Origin: Bradyrhizobium sp. LTSP885
Lineage (GTDB): Bacteria; Pseudomonadota; Alphaproteobacteria; Rhizobiales; Xanthobacteraceae
NCBI RefSeq assembly: GCF_000938305.1
Contig: NZ_JYMT01000012.1
Coordinates: forward strand, 1 to 64,000
Direction of reading: 5' to 3'
Length of the DNA: 64,000 nt
This document shows positions 56,412 through 64,000 of the stretch, one piece after another. Under the pieces are notes generated by a model that had not been told where the DNA came from, ran no database searches, and was given only the letters and a program-made list of their open reading frames with translations. The first letter of the stretch is position 1. The number at the start of each line of letters is the position of its first letter. The translations under genes and the position numbers were made by a program.

Positions 56412-56620
56412 ACGAGGTCCTGCGCGTCATTGAGGTGCTCGCGAACGAAGGCACGACCATGGTTATCGTCACGCACGAGATGCGCTTTGCACTCGGCATT
56501 TCGGATCGAGTAGCGTTCATCGACGACGGGCGCATTCAGACGATAGGCACGCCGACGGAACTACTGGCCGCCCCCGCAGAGAGTCGGATCGCGTCGTTTC
56601 TCACGCAGTCGCGGCACTAG
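56405..56620 (+). pseudogene. C-terminal part of the fused ABC permease-ATPase, out of frame
   Basis: 72 codons: [39 protein letters not shown] and [13 protein letters not shown] contain the H-loop and the end of the ATPase domain. Without them the ATPase lacks the conserved switch His, so a truncated product would be inactive. Translation could restart only weakly at TTG 56405. It ends with the TAG at 56618-56620. Confidence 0.8.
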
Positions 56621-56752
56621 CTGGGGCAGCGCGGGAATACGAGAACCCATCAGACACGCAAAACAGCCGACCGAAAAGCAAGCATCAGGGCGTGCAAGGC
56701 AGCCCACTTGTCGGAATGAAATCCGACCCTCTCGCTAAATCTATGAAAACGC

Positions 56753-56864
56753 TGGAGCGGGTGAAAGGAATCGAACGCTCGTACTCAGCTTGGAGGTCGG
56801 GAAATCTTGTTGTGTGTTCAATAGCCGTTTTGACGTTCTCGGCGTTTTTTGGCCATTGAGATCG
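56753..56864 (+). repeat. att-like direct repeat B: degenerate tRNA-Gly(UCC) 3' half plus ~60 nt
   Basis: On the minus strand, the first ~48 nt (56753-56800) match tRNA-Gly(UCC) from the anticodon loop (CTCCAAGCTGA) through the T loop (GTTCGATTCC) to CACCCGCTCCA, with about six differences. It is 112 nt long against 111 nt for repeat A at 50934-51044, in the same orientation. The pair brackets the ATPase-LysR-ectC-ABC islet. Confidence 0.65.
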
Positions 56865-57136
56865 TTACAGAATTTCTCGCGGGCGGAATGGCGGTTGCTA
56901 CCTAGCGTTTTCCGCCCGGTCTCAGGGCGCCTATGTCCGTTTTGATGAGCCACCTGCATATCCTCGCGATGGGGAACTGAAACCTGCTTCAGTACTTATC
57001 AAACGACTTCGCGAACGCCTGGCATCGACACCGGCTCTTCGGCAGCATCGCCTACACGTCGCCTCCGGCCCAGTTGCTCCGAAAACGCGAAAATCAATCA
57101 CTTGATCCCCAATGCTGCGCTGGTTGCGCGCACGCC

Positions 57137-57161
57137 CCAAGTCTTGGAAGACAAGACTTGG
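57137..57161. other. perfect 10-bp hairpin upstream of the lipid transport operon
   Basis: CCAAGTCTTG (57137-57146) and CAAGACTTGG (57152-57161) form a perfect 10-bp stem with a GAAGA loop. It lies about 160 bp before the STAS-MlaE gene and lacks a T-run on either side. A leader hairpin or a regulator site is possible; as a terminator it would be weak. Confidence 0.4.
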
Positions 57162-57319
57162 AACACAAGATTTGGAGCAGGAGAACAAGTGTTAAGCAAG
57201 AAATCAAACCGAGCCAAACTGGATCGCACGAGTTGCCTCCAGGAACTCTCGCGCGCGATCGAGGGATGCTCCGCCGGTCGACAACGAGCCGGACAGAACG
57301 TTCTTGACCGGCAAAGGTA

Positions 57320-58456
57320 TTGAGTACGCGGCCCCTTCTGGGCGCGGCAACCCAAGACGAAACGTTGGTGCTTAGACCAGGCGGTTCCTGGACCGCCGCA
57401 AACGCGGCCACTCTCGAACATCTCGTCAATCGTGTCTCGCCCCAGGTGCGGGAGACACAGAAACTGAAGATCGACATGGCCGATGTCCGTGAACTGGACA
57501 CCCTTGGCGCATGGTTGCTCGAGAGGATGTCACGCGGTGCATCCGAAGCCGGTCATGCCGCGTTAGTTGTTGGCGTTGCGGGACGATATGAGGGCCTTGT
57601 CGAGGATGTTCGGCAGGTCAACCGCCGCAAGCCTCCGAGCCTGCCGGTGCAAAATCCCGTCCTTGCGCGATTGGAGACCGTCGGCCGTTCCACGTTCGGG
57701 GCCGCAGAAGACGTATCGGTCTTTCTGCAAATGCTGGGGGCCCTGAGTTCGGCCTGCCTCGGCGTCCTGCAAAGGCCCCGCTCGCTTCGGTTCAAGTCTC
57801 TGGTCTATCACCTGTATCAGGTCGGATGGCGAGCCATACCGATCATCGCCCTGGTCACCTTTCTGATCGGCGCCATCATTGCCCAGCAAGGCATCTTTCA
57901 TTTTCGCAAGTTCGGCGCGGAGTCCTACGTCGTCGACCTGGTCGGGATTCTCGTGCTCCGCGAAATTGGCGTGCTGATCGTCGCCATTATGGTCGCCGGT
58001 CGGTCCGGAAGCGCTTACACCGCCGAACTTGGCTCCATGAAAATGCGCGAGGAAATCGACGCTCTATCCACCATGGGGCTCGACCCCGTCGAAGTCCTGA
58101 TCCTTCCACGCATCGTCGCGCTGGTCCTGGCGCTTCCGATCCTGGCCTTCATCGGATCGATGGCCGCCCTGTACGGCGGCGGTCTGGTCGCGTGGTTCTA
58201 TGGCGGAATGAGTCCGGCGATATTTCTTGCTCGGCTTCACGAAGCGGTTTCCGTGACGCATTTCGAGGTCGGAATCATCAAGGCGCCCTTTATGGCGCTG
58301 GTGATCGGCATCGTCGCCAGCAGCGAGGGTTTGAGGGTCAAGGGAAGCGCCGAATCTCTCGGAAAGCAGACGACAATATCGGTCGTCAAATCGATCTTTC
58401 TCGTCATCGTACTCGACGGCGCTTTCGCCGTTTTCTTTGCATCGATCGGAATGTGA
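57320..58456 (+). CDS. STAS-MlaE: MlaE-family ABC permease with N-terminal STAS domain
   Basis: 378-residue inner-membrane permease of a phospholipid/organic-solvent transport system. Residues about 10-105 are a STAS domain (KIDMADVRELDTLGAWLLER), here fused to the permease; in E. coli that domain is the separate protein MlaB. The MlaE part has KFGAESYVVDLVGILVLREI, IMVAGRSGSAYTAELGSMKM, EIDALSTMGLDPVEVLILPR and IKAPFMALVIGIVASSEGLR. Start at TTG 57320 with AAAGGT upstream. It leads an operon with MlaF- and MlaD-type genes. Confidence 0.9.
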   Translation: MSTRPLLGAATQDETLVLRPGGSWTAANAATLEHLVNRVSPQVRETQKLKIDMADVRELDTLGAWLLERMSRGASEAGHAALVVGVAGRYEGLVEDVRQVNRRKPPSLPVQNPVLARLETVGRSTFGAAEDVSVFLQMLGALSSACLGVLQRPRSLRFKSLVYHLYQVGWRAIPIIALVTFLIGAIIAQQGIFHFRKFGAESYVVDLVGILVLREIGVLIVAIMVAGRSGSAYTAELGSMKMREEIDALSTMGLDPVEVLILPRIVALVLALPILAFIGSMAALYGGGLVAWFYGGMSPAIFLARLHEAVSVTHFEVGIIKAPFMALVIGIVASSEGLRVKGSAESLGKQTTISVVKSIFLVIVLDGAFAVFFASIGM

Positions 58457-58458
58457 CG

Positions 58459-59235
58459 ATGCAGGGATCACCGGAGCAATTTGCCATTCGCGTCAACGAT
58501 CTTGTGGTCGGGTTCCGTCAGCAAACCGTAATCGACCATCTGTCGCTGGACGTACGAAAAGGCGAAATCCTCGGTCTGGTCGGCGCGTCCGGCGGTGGCA
58601 AATCCGTGCTGATGCGGACGATCATCGGGCTTATTCCAAAACGGAGCGGCCACATCGAAGTCATGGGCGTCGATATCGATGACAGCCACGGCCGGGACGT
58701 CCACACCGCCGCGATGTGGGGCATCCTGTTCCAACAGGGCGCGCTGTTTTCGTCCCTGACTGCACTGCAGAACATTCAGTTTCCGCTTCGCGAAAACCTC
58801 GTCCTCTCCGAATCGTTATTGAACGAGATCGCGACCGCCAAGCTCGAGATGGTCGGCTTGACGCCGGAGGACGGCGGCAAGTTTCCGTCCGAACTCTCGG
58901 GTGGCATGACCAAGCGCGTTGCGCTGGCGCGTGCGCTCGCGCTGGACCCGGCCATCGTTTTTCTCGACGAACCGACATCCGGGCTGGATCCGATAGCGGC
59001 GGGCGACTTCGACGATCTGATCAGGACGTTGCAGGAAACGCTCGGACTGACGGTCTTCATGGTGACCCATGACCTTGCCAGCCTCAATACCGTTTGCGAC
59101 CGCGTCGCAGCGCTCGCGGACGGCAAGATCGTTGCGATCGGCCCGATGAGCGAACTGCTTCGCTCCGACCACCCATGGGTCAAGGCGTACTTCCATGGCA
59201 AGCGCTCCCTGATGCTGCAACCAGAATCGAGCTGA
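58459..59235 (+). CDS. MlaF-type ABC transporter ATP-binding protein
   Basis: 258-residue ATPase: Walker A GASGGGKSVLMRTI, signature ELSGGMTKRVALARALAL, Walker B VFLDEPTSGLDPIAAGDFDD, H-loop FMVTHDLASLNTV. The MlaF group energises lipid transport across the inner membrane through MlaE. The ATG at 58459 directly follows the stop of the permease gene (TGA at 58454-58456), so the two are translationally coupled. The MCE gene starts 5 bp after this one. Confidence 0.92.
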   Translation: MQGSPEQFAIRVNDLVVGFRQQTVIDHLSLDVRKGEILGLVGASGGGKSVLMRTIIGLIPKRSGHIEVMGVDIDDSHGRDVHTAAMWGILFQQGALFSSLTALQNIQFPLRENLVLSESLLNEIATAKLEMVGLTPEDGGKFPSELSGGMTKRVALARALALDPAIVFLDEPTSGLDPIAAGDFDDLIRTLQETLGLTVFMVTHDLASLNTVCDRVAALADGKIVAIGPMSELLRSDHPWVKAYFHGKRSLMLQPESS

Positions 59236-59239
59236 GACA

Positions 59240-60346
59240 ATGGAAACCCGTGCTCCCTTCATCATCGTCGGCGCCTTCGTCCTGGCAGCCATCGGCGCTG
59301 TCTTTGGTTTCGTCTACTGGCTGCACAACACTGCCGGAACCGGTGCGCGGACGGTCCACCATGTCCAGTTTGAAGGTTCCGTCTCGGGGCTGCTTGTTGG
59401 TGCCGCGGTGCTCTTCAATGGAATCCGCGTTGGAGAAGTCACCAATCTGGGATTGGTCGCGGACAGCCCGCGGCAAGTAGATGCGACTATCGCCGTGGTA
59501 ACAGGCACGCCAGTCCACGCTGACACAAAAGTTGGTCTCGACTTTCAGGGCCTCACGGGCGTTCCGGTGATCGCACTGGAAGGCGGCAAGGAGGTCGGTG
59601 CATCGATCGGTACGCAGACGCTCATCGCCGATCCGGAAGCGGGTCAAAGCATCACGCAAGCCGCGCGCAATGCACTGGGCAGGGTTGATTCCGTGCTGGC
59701 CGAAAACGCGGAGCCGTTGAAAAGCACGATCGCCAATCTGAAGACATTTGCGGAAGGGCTTGCCAAGAATACCGGCGGGCTGGACTCGATCGTGGCCGGC
59801 CTTGTCAAGATGACGGGAGGTGGAGAGCAAGCGGTCCCCAAGACGATCTACGACCTCGGCATTCCCTCAGAATTTGATTCGCCGAAGAAGCCGCTCAACG
59901 AGCAATTGGTGATGCCGACGCCGACGGCGATCCTGCTGCTCGACACGCAGCGGTTCCTGCTTGAGCCCAACAAGGAGCTTCCGGGATTCTCGAACGCCCA
60001 ATGGGCCGACAGCATTCCGAAGATGCTGCAGATAAAGCTCATTCAGAGCTTCGAAAATTACGATGTCGCCCACGCCCCGCTTCGCTCGACGGACAACCCG
60101 GGGACAAATCCTCAGCTTCTCGTCGACGTCAGAAGCTTCCAGATCAACACGGATCCTGAACCGACCGCAGAGATCGAGTTTTCGGCAAGGATATTGAACA
60201 AGGACGGACAAGTCGTGGCTTCGCGGCTGTTTCAGCAACGCCGAAAGCTCGACAAGCCTGACCCCGCCTCCGCCGTCGCTGCCTTCAATGACGCTTTCGC
60301 AAGCATCGCGACAGAACTGATCACATGGACAGCCAATGCAATATGA
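59240..60346 (+). CDS. MlaD-type MCE protein fused to a PqiC/ABC-auxiliary-like domain
   Basis: 368-residue protein. A single N-terminal anchor ([20 protein letters not shown]) is followed by an MCE domain (about 37-115: [32 protein letters not shown]). A linker helix region follows, then from about 205 a second domain, ending [20 protein letters not shown] ... [17 protein letters not shown], with the pattern of the ABC-type transport auxiliary component (PqiC/DUF330). The second domain would normally be a separate outer-membrane lipoprotein. Here it is in one chain, so the protein may span the periplasm. It overlaps the phosphoketolase gene by 11 bases. Confidence 0.85.
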   Translation: METRAPFIIVGAFVLAAIGAVFGFVYWLHNTAGTGARTVHHVQFEGSVSGLLVGAAVLFNGIRVGEVTNLGLVADSPRQVDATIAVVTGTPVHADTKVGLDFQGLTGVPVIALEGGKEVGASIGTQTLIADPEAGQSITQAARNALGRVDSVLAENAEPLKSTIANLKTFAEGLAKNTGGLDSIVAGLVKMTGGGEQAVPKTIYDLGIPSEFDSPKKPLNEQLVMPTPTAILLLDTQRFLLEPNKELPGFSNAQWADSIPKMLQIKLIQSFENYDVAHAPLRSTDNPGTNPQLLVDVRSFQINTDPEPTAEIEFSARILNKDGQVVASRLFQQRRKLDKPDPASAVAAFNDAFASIATELITWTANAI

Positions 60347-62753
60347 AACTCCGATGGCCACGCCGCTGCAACCGACGTTCGGCAATGTAATTTCGGATCC
60401 ATTGTCACCCGAACTGCTTCGCAAAATGCACGCCTACTGGCGCGCGGCGAATTATCTTTCCGTCGGTCAAATCTACCTGCAGGATAATCCGCTGCTGGAA
60501 ACGCCCCTCAAGCTCGAACATATCAAGCCTCGCTTGCTCGGGCATTGGGGAACCACGACCGGACTGAATTTCCTGTACGTGCATCTGAACCGCCTGATCA
60601 AAGACAATGATCTGAATATGATCTACGTGATCGGTCCGGGCCACGGCGGTCCCGGCATCGTCGCGCACAGCTATCTCGAAGGTTCATACACGGAGCGGTA
60701 TCCAGCCATCGAGCGCAGTCGCAACGGACTGCAACGGTTGTTTCGGCAATTCTCCTGGCCATATGGAATTCCCAGCCACGTCTCGCCGGAAACGCCCGGC
60801 TCGATTCATGAAGGTGGCGAACTCGGCTATTCGTTGGCCCACGCCTATGGCGCAGCCTTCGACAACCCCGATCTGATCGTCAGTTGCATTGTCGGCGACG
60901 GGGAAGCCGAAACCGGTGCTCTCGCGACCAGTTGGCACTCCAACAAATTCCTCAATCCCGCCCGCGATGGCGCGGTGCTTCCGATCCTTCATCTGAACGG
61001 GTTCAAGATCGCCAACCCGACCGTGCTGGCCCGCATTAGCCGGCAAGAGCTGACCGAGCTAGTGCGTGGCTACGGCTACGACCCGCATTTCGTCGAAGGT
61101 GACGATCCCGCCTTGGTGCACCAAGGCCTTGCGGGAACGCTCGACCGGGTTCTGCTCCAGATTCGGGATATCCAGAGCGCGGCCCGTACCCCTGGGAGGG
61201 AAACTCGCCTGGAGCGCCCACGCTGGCCAATGATCGTCTTTCGCACGCCCAAGGGTTGGACCGGGCCGAAATTCGTCGACGGCAAACCGGTCGAGGGTAC
61301 GTGGCGGGCCCATCAGGTTCCAGTCGCTGACTTCAAAGCGCCTGAACATTTGAAGCAACTCGAAGACTGGATGAGGAGTTATCGGCCACAGGAGTTGTTC
61401 GACGAGCACGGAAAATTCCGCGAGGAGTTCGCTGACCTGGCGCCGACCGGTCATCGCCGCATGGGCTCCAACCCGCATGCCAATGGCGGCGAATTACTCC
61501 AGCCGTTATCGATGCCCCACTTCCACGACTACGCCGTGGCGGTGCCTCTGCCCGGCAGCGTGAGAGCCGAAGCAACGCGCGTGCTCGGAACATTCCTGCG
61601 CGACGTGATGAAGCTCAGCCTCGGCAAGCAGAATTTCCGGCTGTTTGGTCCGGACGAGACCGCATCGAACAGACTGGAAGCTGTTTACGAAGTCTCCGGG
61701 AAAGAGTGGATGGCTGACGTGGAGGCGGTCGATATCGATCTCAGCACCGATGGCCGCGTCATGGAAATGCTGAGCGAGCATATGTGCGAAGGCTGGCTCG
61801 AGGGGTATCTGCTCACCGGACGTCATGGCCTGTTCTCGTGCTATGAGGCCTTCATCCACATTATCGATTCCATGTTCAATCAGCATGCGAAATGGCTCAA
61901 GGTCAGCAAGCAAATACCGTGGCGCAGGCCGATCGCCTCGCTCAATTATCTGCTGACGTCGCATGTCTGGCGGCAGGATCACAACGGCTTCTCACATCAA
62001 GACCCCGGCTTCATGGATCACGTCGCCAACAAGAAGGCCGATGTGGTCCGCATCTATTTGCCGCCGGACGCCAACTGCCTGCTGTCGGTGGCCGATCATT
62101 GTCTGCGCAGCCGCAACTACATCAATCTGATCGTCGCCGGCAAACAGCCGGAGTGGCAGTGGCTCGATATCGATTCCGCAACGCGCCATTGCACGGCCGG
62201 TGCTGGAATCTGGCACTGGGCCAGCAATGAGGGTGGCGATCCGGATGTGGTGATGGCCTGTGCCGGGGATGTGCCGACCCTGGAAACAATGGCTGCTGTA
62301 ACCCTCTTGCGCGAATATGTTCCGGACATTCGAATTCGCGTCGTCAACGTGGTCGATTTGATGGTGTTGGAGCCGCAGTCCGCCCACCCGCACGGGCTTG
62401 AAGATCGTGATTTCGACGACCTGTTCACGACCGACAAGCCGGTCATCTTCGCCTTTCATGGCTATCCTGCGCTGATTCACAAGCTGACCTACCGGCGGCA
62501 TAATCACGACAACATTCACGTTCGCGGCTTCCGGGATGAGGGCACCACCACAACACCGTTCGATATGGTCGTGCTGAATAATCTCGACCGCTATCAGCTC
62601 GCATTAGACGCCATCCGGCGCATCCCAAGGTTCAGCGACCAGGTGAAAAAGGCGACAGAGCGCTACTGGACATCGATGGAACGTCACAAACTCTACATCA
62701 GCGAACACGGAGACGACATGCCAGAGATCCGCGACTGGTGTTGGCAGGCGTGA
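60336..62753 (+). CDS. xfp: phosphoketolase (xylulose 5-phosphate/fructose 6-phosphate)
   Basis: 805-residue TPP-dependent enzyme that cleaves xylulose 5-phosphate or fructose 6-phosphate with phosphate into acetyl-phosphate and a shorter sugar phosphate. [40 protein letters not shown] (TPP-binding GDG...) and [14 protein letters not shown] [20 protein letters not shown] are signature segments; length is the family norm. The ATG at 60336 lies inside the end of the MCE gene; ATG 60354 is an alternative. It precedes ackA, so acetyl-phosphate made here would give ATP and acetate. Confidence 0.95.
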   Translation: MQYETPMATPLQPTFGNVISDPLSPELLRKMHAYWRAANYLSVGQIYLQDNPLLETPLKLEHIKPRLLGHWGTTTGLNFLYVHLNRLIKDNDLNMIYVIGPGHGGPGIVAHSYLEGSYTERYPAIERSRNGLQRLFRQFSWPYGIPSHVSPETPGSIHEGGELGYSLAHAYGAAFDNPDLIVSCIVGDGEAETGALATSWHSNKFLNPARDGAVLPILHLNGFKIANPTVLARISRQELTELVRGYGYDPHFVEGDDPALVHQGLAGTLDRVLLQIRDIQSAARTPGRETRLERPRWPMIVFRTPKGWTGPKFVDGKPVEGTWRAHQVPVADFKAPEHLKQLEDWMRSYRPQELFDEHGKFREEFADLAPTGHRRMGSNPHANGGELLQPLSMPHFHDYAVAVPLPGSVRAEATRVLGTFLRDVMKLSLGKQNFRLFGPDETASNRLEAVYEVSGKEWMADVEAVDIDLSTDGRVMEMLSEHMCEGWLEGYLLTGRHGLFSCYEAFIHIIDSMFNQHAKWLKVSKQIPWRRPIASLNYLLTSHVWRQDHNGFSHQDPGFMDHVANKKADVVRIYLPPDANCLLSVADHCLRSRNYINLIVAGKQPEWQWLDIDSATRHCTAGAGIWHWASNEGGDPDVVMACAGDVPTLETMAAVTLLREYVPDIRIRVVNVVDLMVLEPQSAHPHGLEDRDFDDLFTTDKPVIFAFHGYPALIHKLTYRRHNHDNIHVRGFRDEGTTTTPFDMVVLNNLDRYQLALDAIRRIPRFSDQVKKATERYWTSMERHKLYISEHGDDMPEIRDWCWQA

Positions 62754-62776
62754 GCACGATCGGTCCCGGAGGCGCG

Positions 62777-63937
62777 GTGACGAATACCCGGTCCGAACTC
62801 ACTATCCTGGCCCTGAACAGCGGCTCCTCTTCGCTGAAGTTCGGCCTGTACCGGGTTAGCGCCTCACGCACGGGGGCGCTGCTATCAGGCGTGGCGGAGT
62901 CGATCGGCGAGCCAGGCGGCAAATTTCACGTGCGGAATTCGCAGGGCGGTGCGCTGACCTGCGATACCGCCCCCATTCCCAGCCAGCGCGACGCGATTAT
63001 CCGCATCGGAACGCTTCTCGAAGCCTCGCAAACGCCAACGCCGGCAGCTATCGGGCACCGCATCGTCCATGGCGGACCAGGGCTTCGGCAGCATTGCGTG
63101 ATCGACGAACAGGTCATGCAGAAGTTGGACTCCGCTTCCGCGTTTGCGCCCCTGCATATCCCGGCCGCCCTGTCGGTCATCCGCTTCGCGCAAGAGCACT
63201 TTCCGGGTCTCCCGCAAATGGCATGTTTCGACACCACATTTCACGCCGGAATGCCCGATGTCGCCCGCCTACTCCCGATCCCCCAAGCGCTTCGGGCGGA
63301 AGGCATCGAACGCTACGGCTTTCACGGACTTTCCTGCGAGTCGATCGTGCATCAACTTGGCACCAACCTCCCCGACCGTCTCATTATTGCCCACCTCGGC
63401 AATGGTGCCAGCGTCACCGCAGTGAAGGACGGCAAGTCAGTCGATACCAGCATGGGATTGACCCCTAGCGGCGGGATCATCATGGGCACCCGGACCGGCG
63501 ATCTGGACCCGGGGATCCTCGTCTATCTGATGCGCGAGAAGAAGTACGACGCAGTCGCGCTGGAGGAGATGATCGATCACCGATCGGGACTGATCGGCAT
63601 TTCCGGGATCAGCAGCGACATGCGGCGCCTGCATGACGCAGCATCGACCAGTCCCGACGCACGATTGGCGATCGACATGTTCTGCTATTCCGTCCGCAAA
63701 CAGATAGCCGCCATGATGGCCACTCTGGGTGGAGCTGACATGATCGTATTTACGGGCGGCATCGGTGAAAATGACAGCGAGGTACGGGCGGAGATCTGCG
63801 CCGGCCTATCTTGGTGCGGTATCCGCATCGGCGAAACCGTGGAATCGACGGCATCGCGAGTCCTGGTGAATATCCTCCCGTCGCAGGAAGACGAGCAAAT
63901 CGCTCGTCATACATGGGCATTATCGCCTGTTAGCTAA
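62777..63937 (+). CDS. ackA: acetate kinase
   Basis: 386-residue acetate/propionate kinase (ASKHA fold), forming ATP from acetyl-phosphate. Motifs NSGSSSLKFGLYR, GHRIVHGGPGLRQ, HLGNGASVTAVKDGKSVDTS, GIIMGTRTGDLDPGILVYLM and FTGGIGENDSEVR are all present, and the catalytic His and Arg residues lie in these stretches. I prefer the GTG at 62777, which follows GGAGG; the frame is open back to 62738, overlapping the end of xfp. With phosphoketolase it completes a two-step shunt from sugar phosphate to acetate plus ATP. Confidence 0.93.
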   Translation: MTNTRSELTILALNSGSSSLKFGLYRVSASRTGALLSGVAESIGEPGGKFHVRNSQGGALTCDTAPIPSQRDAIIRIGTLLEASQTPTPAAIGHRIVHGGPGLRQHCVIDEQVMQKLDSASAFAPLHIPAALSVIRFAQEHFPGLPQMACFDTTFHAGMPDVARLLPIPQALRAEGIERYGFHGLSCESIVHQLGTNLPDRLIIAHLGNGASVTAVKDGKSVDTSMGLTPSGGIIMGTRTGDLDPGILVYLMREKKYDAVALEEMIDHRSGLIGISGISSDMRRLHDAASTSPDARLAIDMFCYSVRKQIAAMMATLGGADMIVFTGGIGENDSEVRAEICAGLSWCGIRIGETVESTASRVLVNILPSQEDEQIARHTWALSPVS

Positions 63938-64000
63938 CGGCTTTCGAGCGTGAGCGTGACATCGCACAAGCCGCGATCCTCGGCATCCGTCTTGATCTCA
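63934..64000 (-). CDS. possible C-terminal end of a leftward gene cut by the window edge
   Basis: Reading leftward from the window edge gives EIKTDAEDRGLCDVTLTLES followed by Arg and a TAG stop at 63934-63936, overlapping the ackA stop by a few bases. The 21 codons are protein-like but too few to identify. Treat as tentative. Confidence 0.3.
   Translation of the reverse strand, partial: EIKTDAEDRGLCDVTLTLESR

Larger units (their letters stand above)
56621..57319. other. intergenic region with att-like repeat B, a reading-frame remnant and a hairpin
   Basis: About 700 bases without an assigned gene. It includes the att-like repeat (56753-56864), an 81-codon start-less open frame at 56860-57105 (GGCYLAFSARSQGAYVRFDE, ELKPASVLIKRLRERLAST) with protein-like composition that I cannot identify, and a perfect hairpin at 57137-57161. 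Base composition is less GC-rich than the flanks, as expected of recently acquired DNA. Confidence 0.5.

Overview
The window looks like chromosomal DNA of a Bradyrhizobium-like alphaproteobacterium (order Hyphomicrobiales). Evidence: uniformly high GC, many ABC importers and CoA-linked catabolic genes, frequent GTG/TTG starts, and several intergenic palindromic repeats of the kind I associate with Bradyrhizobium and Rhodopseudomonas (5429-5497, 7624-7722, 10731-10784, and a larger structured repeat around 1421-1580). No rRNA, intact tRNA, CRISPR array or prophage is visible. The only clear mobile element is the IS4-type transposase at the left edge, whose last ~57 codons are in another frame.

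1-26 kb: IS4 transposase and repeat DNA; an MHS-type transporter divergent from a LysR regulator followed by argE; an ArsR regulator and an SDR sharing a perfect operator; a DMT exporter; an unknown membrane protein; a TetR-controlled acyl-CoA dehydrogenase plus phosphotransferase pair (the split counterpart of ACAD10/11 and LvaA/LvaC); RidA, BKACE and family III CoA-transferase genes; an acyltransferase-3; a two-domain porin; and a leftward operon for a periplasmic FAD-dependent (GMC + TAT small subunit) sugar/polyol dehydrogenase with an unusual c-type cytochrome.

26-40 kb: a leftward catabolic block with two flavin hydroxylases, an extradiol dioxygenase and a FAH-family hydrolase, an orphan solute-binding protein and a divergent GntR regulator with three ATGCAT palindromes in its control region. 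At 28682 a deletion scar joins the 3' part of an ABC permease gene to the 3' part of an N,N-dimethylformamidase gene. A complete ribose-type ABC importer follows.

40-51 kb: a rightward cluster under a divergent TetR regulator with a perfect 26-bp palindrome. It encodes an omega-aminotransferase, a histone-deacetylase-like amidohydrolase, a full branched-chain-type ABC importer, a GMC alcohol dehydrogenase and a PhzF isomerase. It reads as uptake and stepwise degradation of an N-acylated amine or amide.

51-57 kb: a ~5.8-kb islet bracketed by two ~111-nt direct repeats whose first ~48 nt are a degenerate 3' half of tRNA-Gly(UCC), i.e. att-like sites. It holds a HerA/FtsK-like ATPase, a LysR regulator, a solitary ectoine synthase (ectC) with all expected iron ligands, and an amino-acid ABC importer whose fused permease-ATPase gene is frameshifted.

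57-64 kb: an Mla-type lipid transport operon (STAS-MlaE, MlaF, and an MCE protein fused to a PqiC-like auxiliary domain) overlapping genes for phosphoketolase and acetate kinase. All functions are read from motifs and context; no database search was run.
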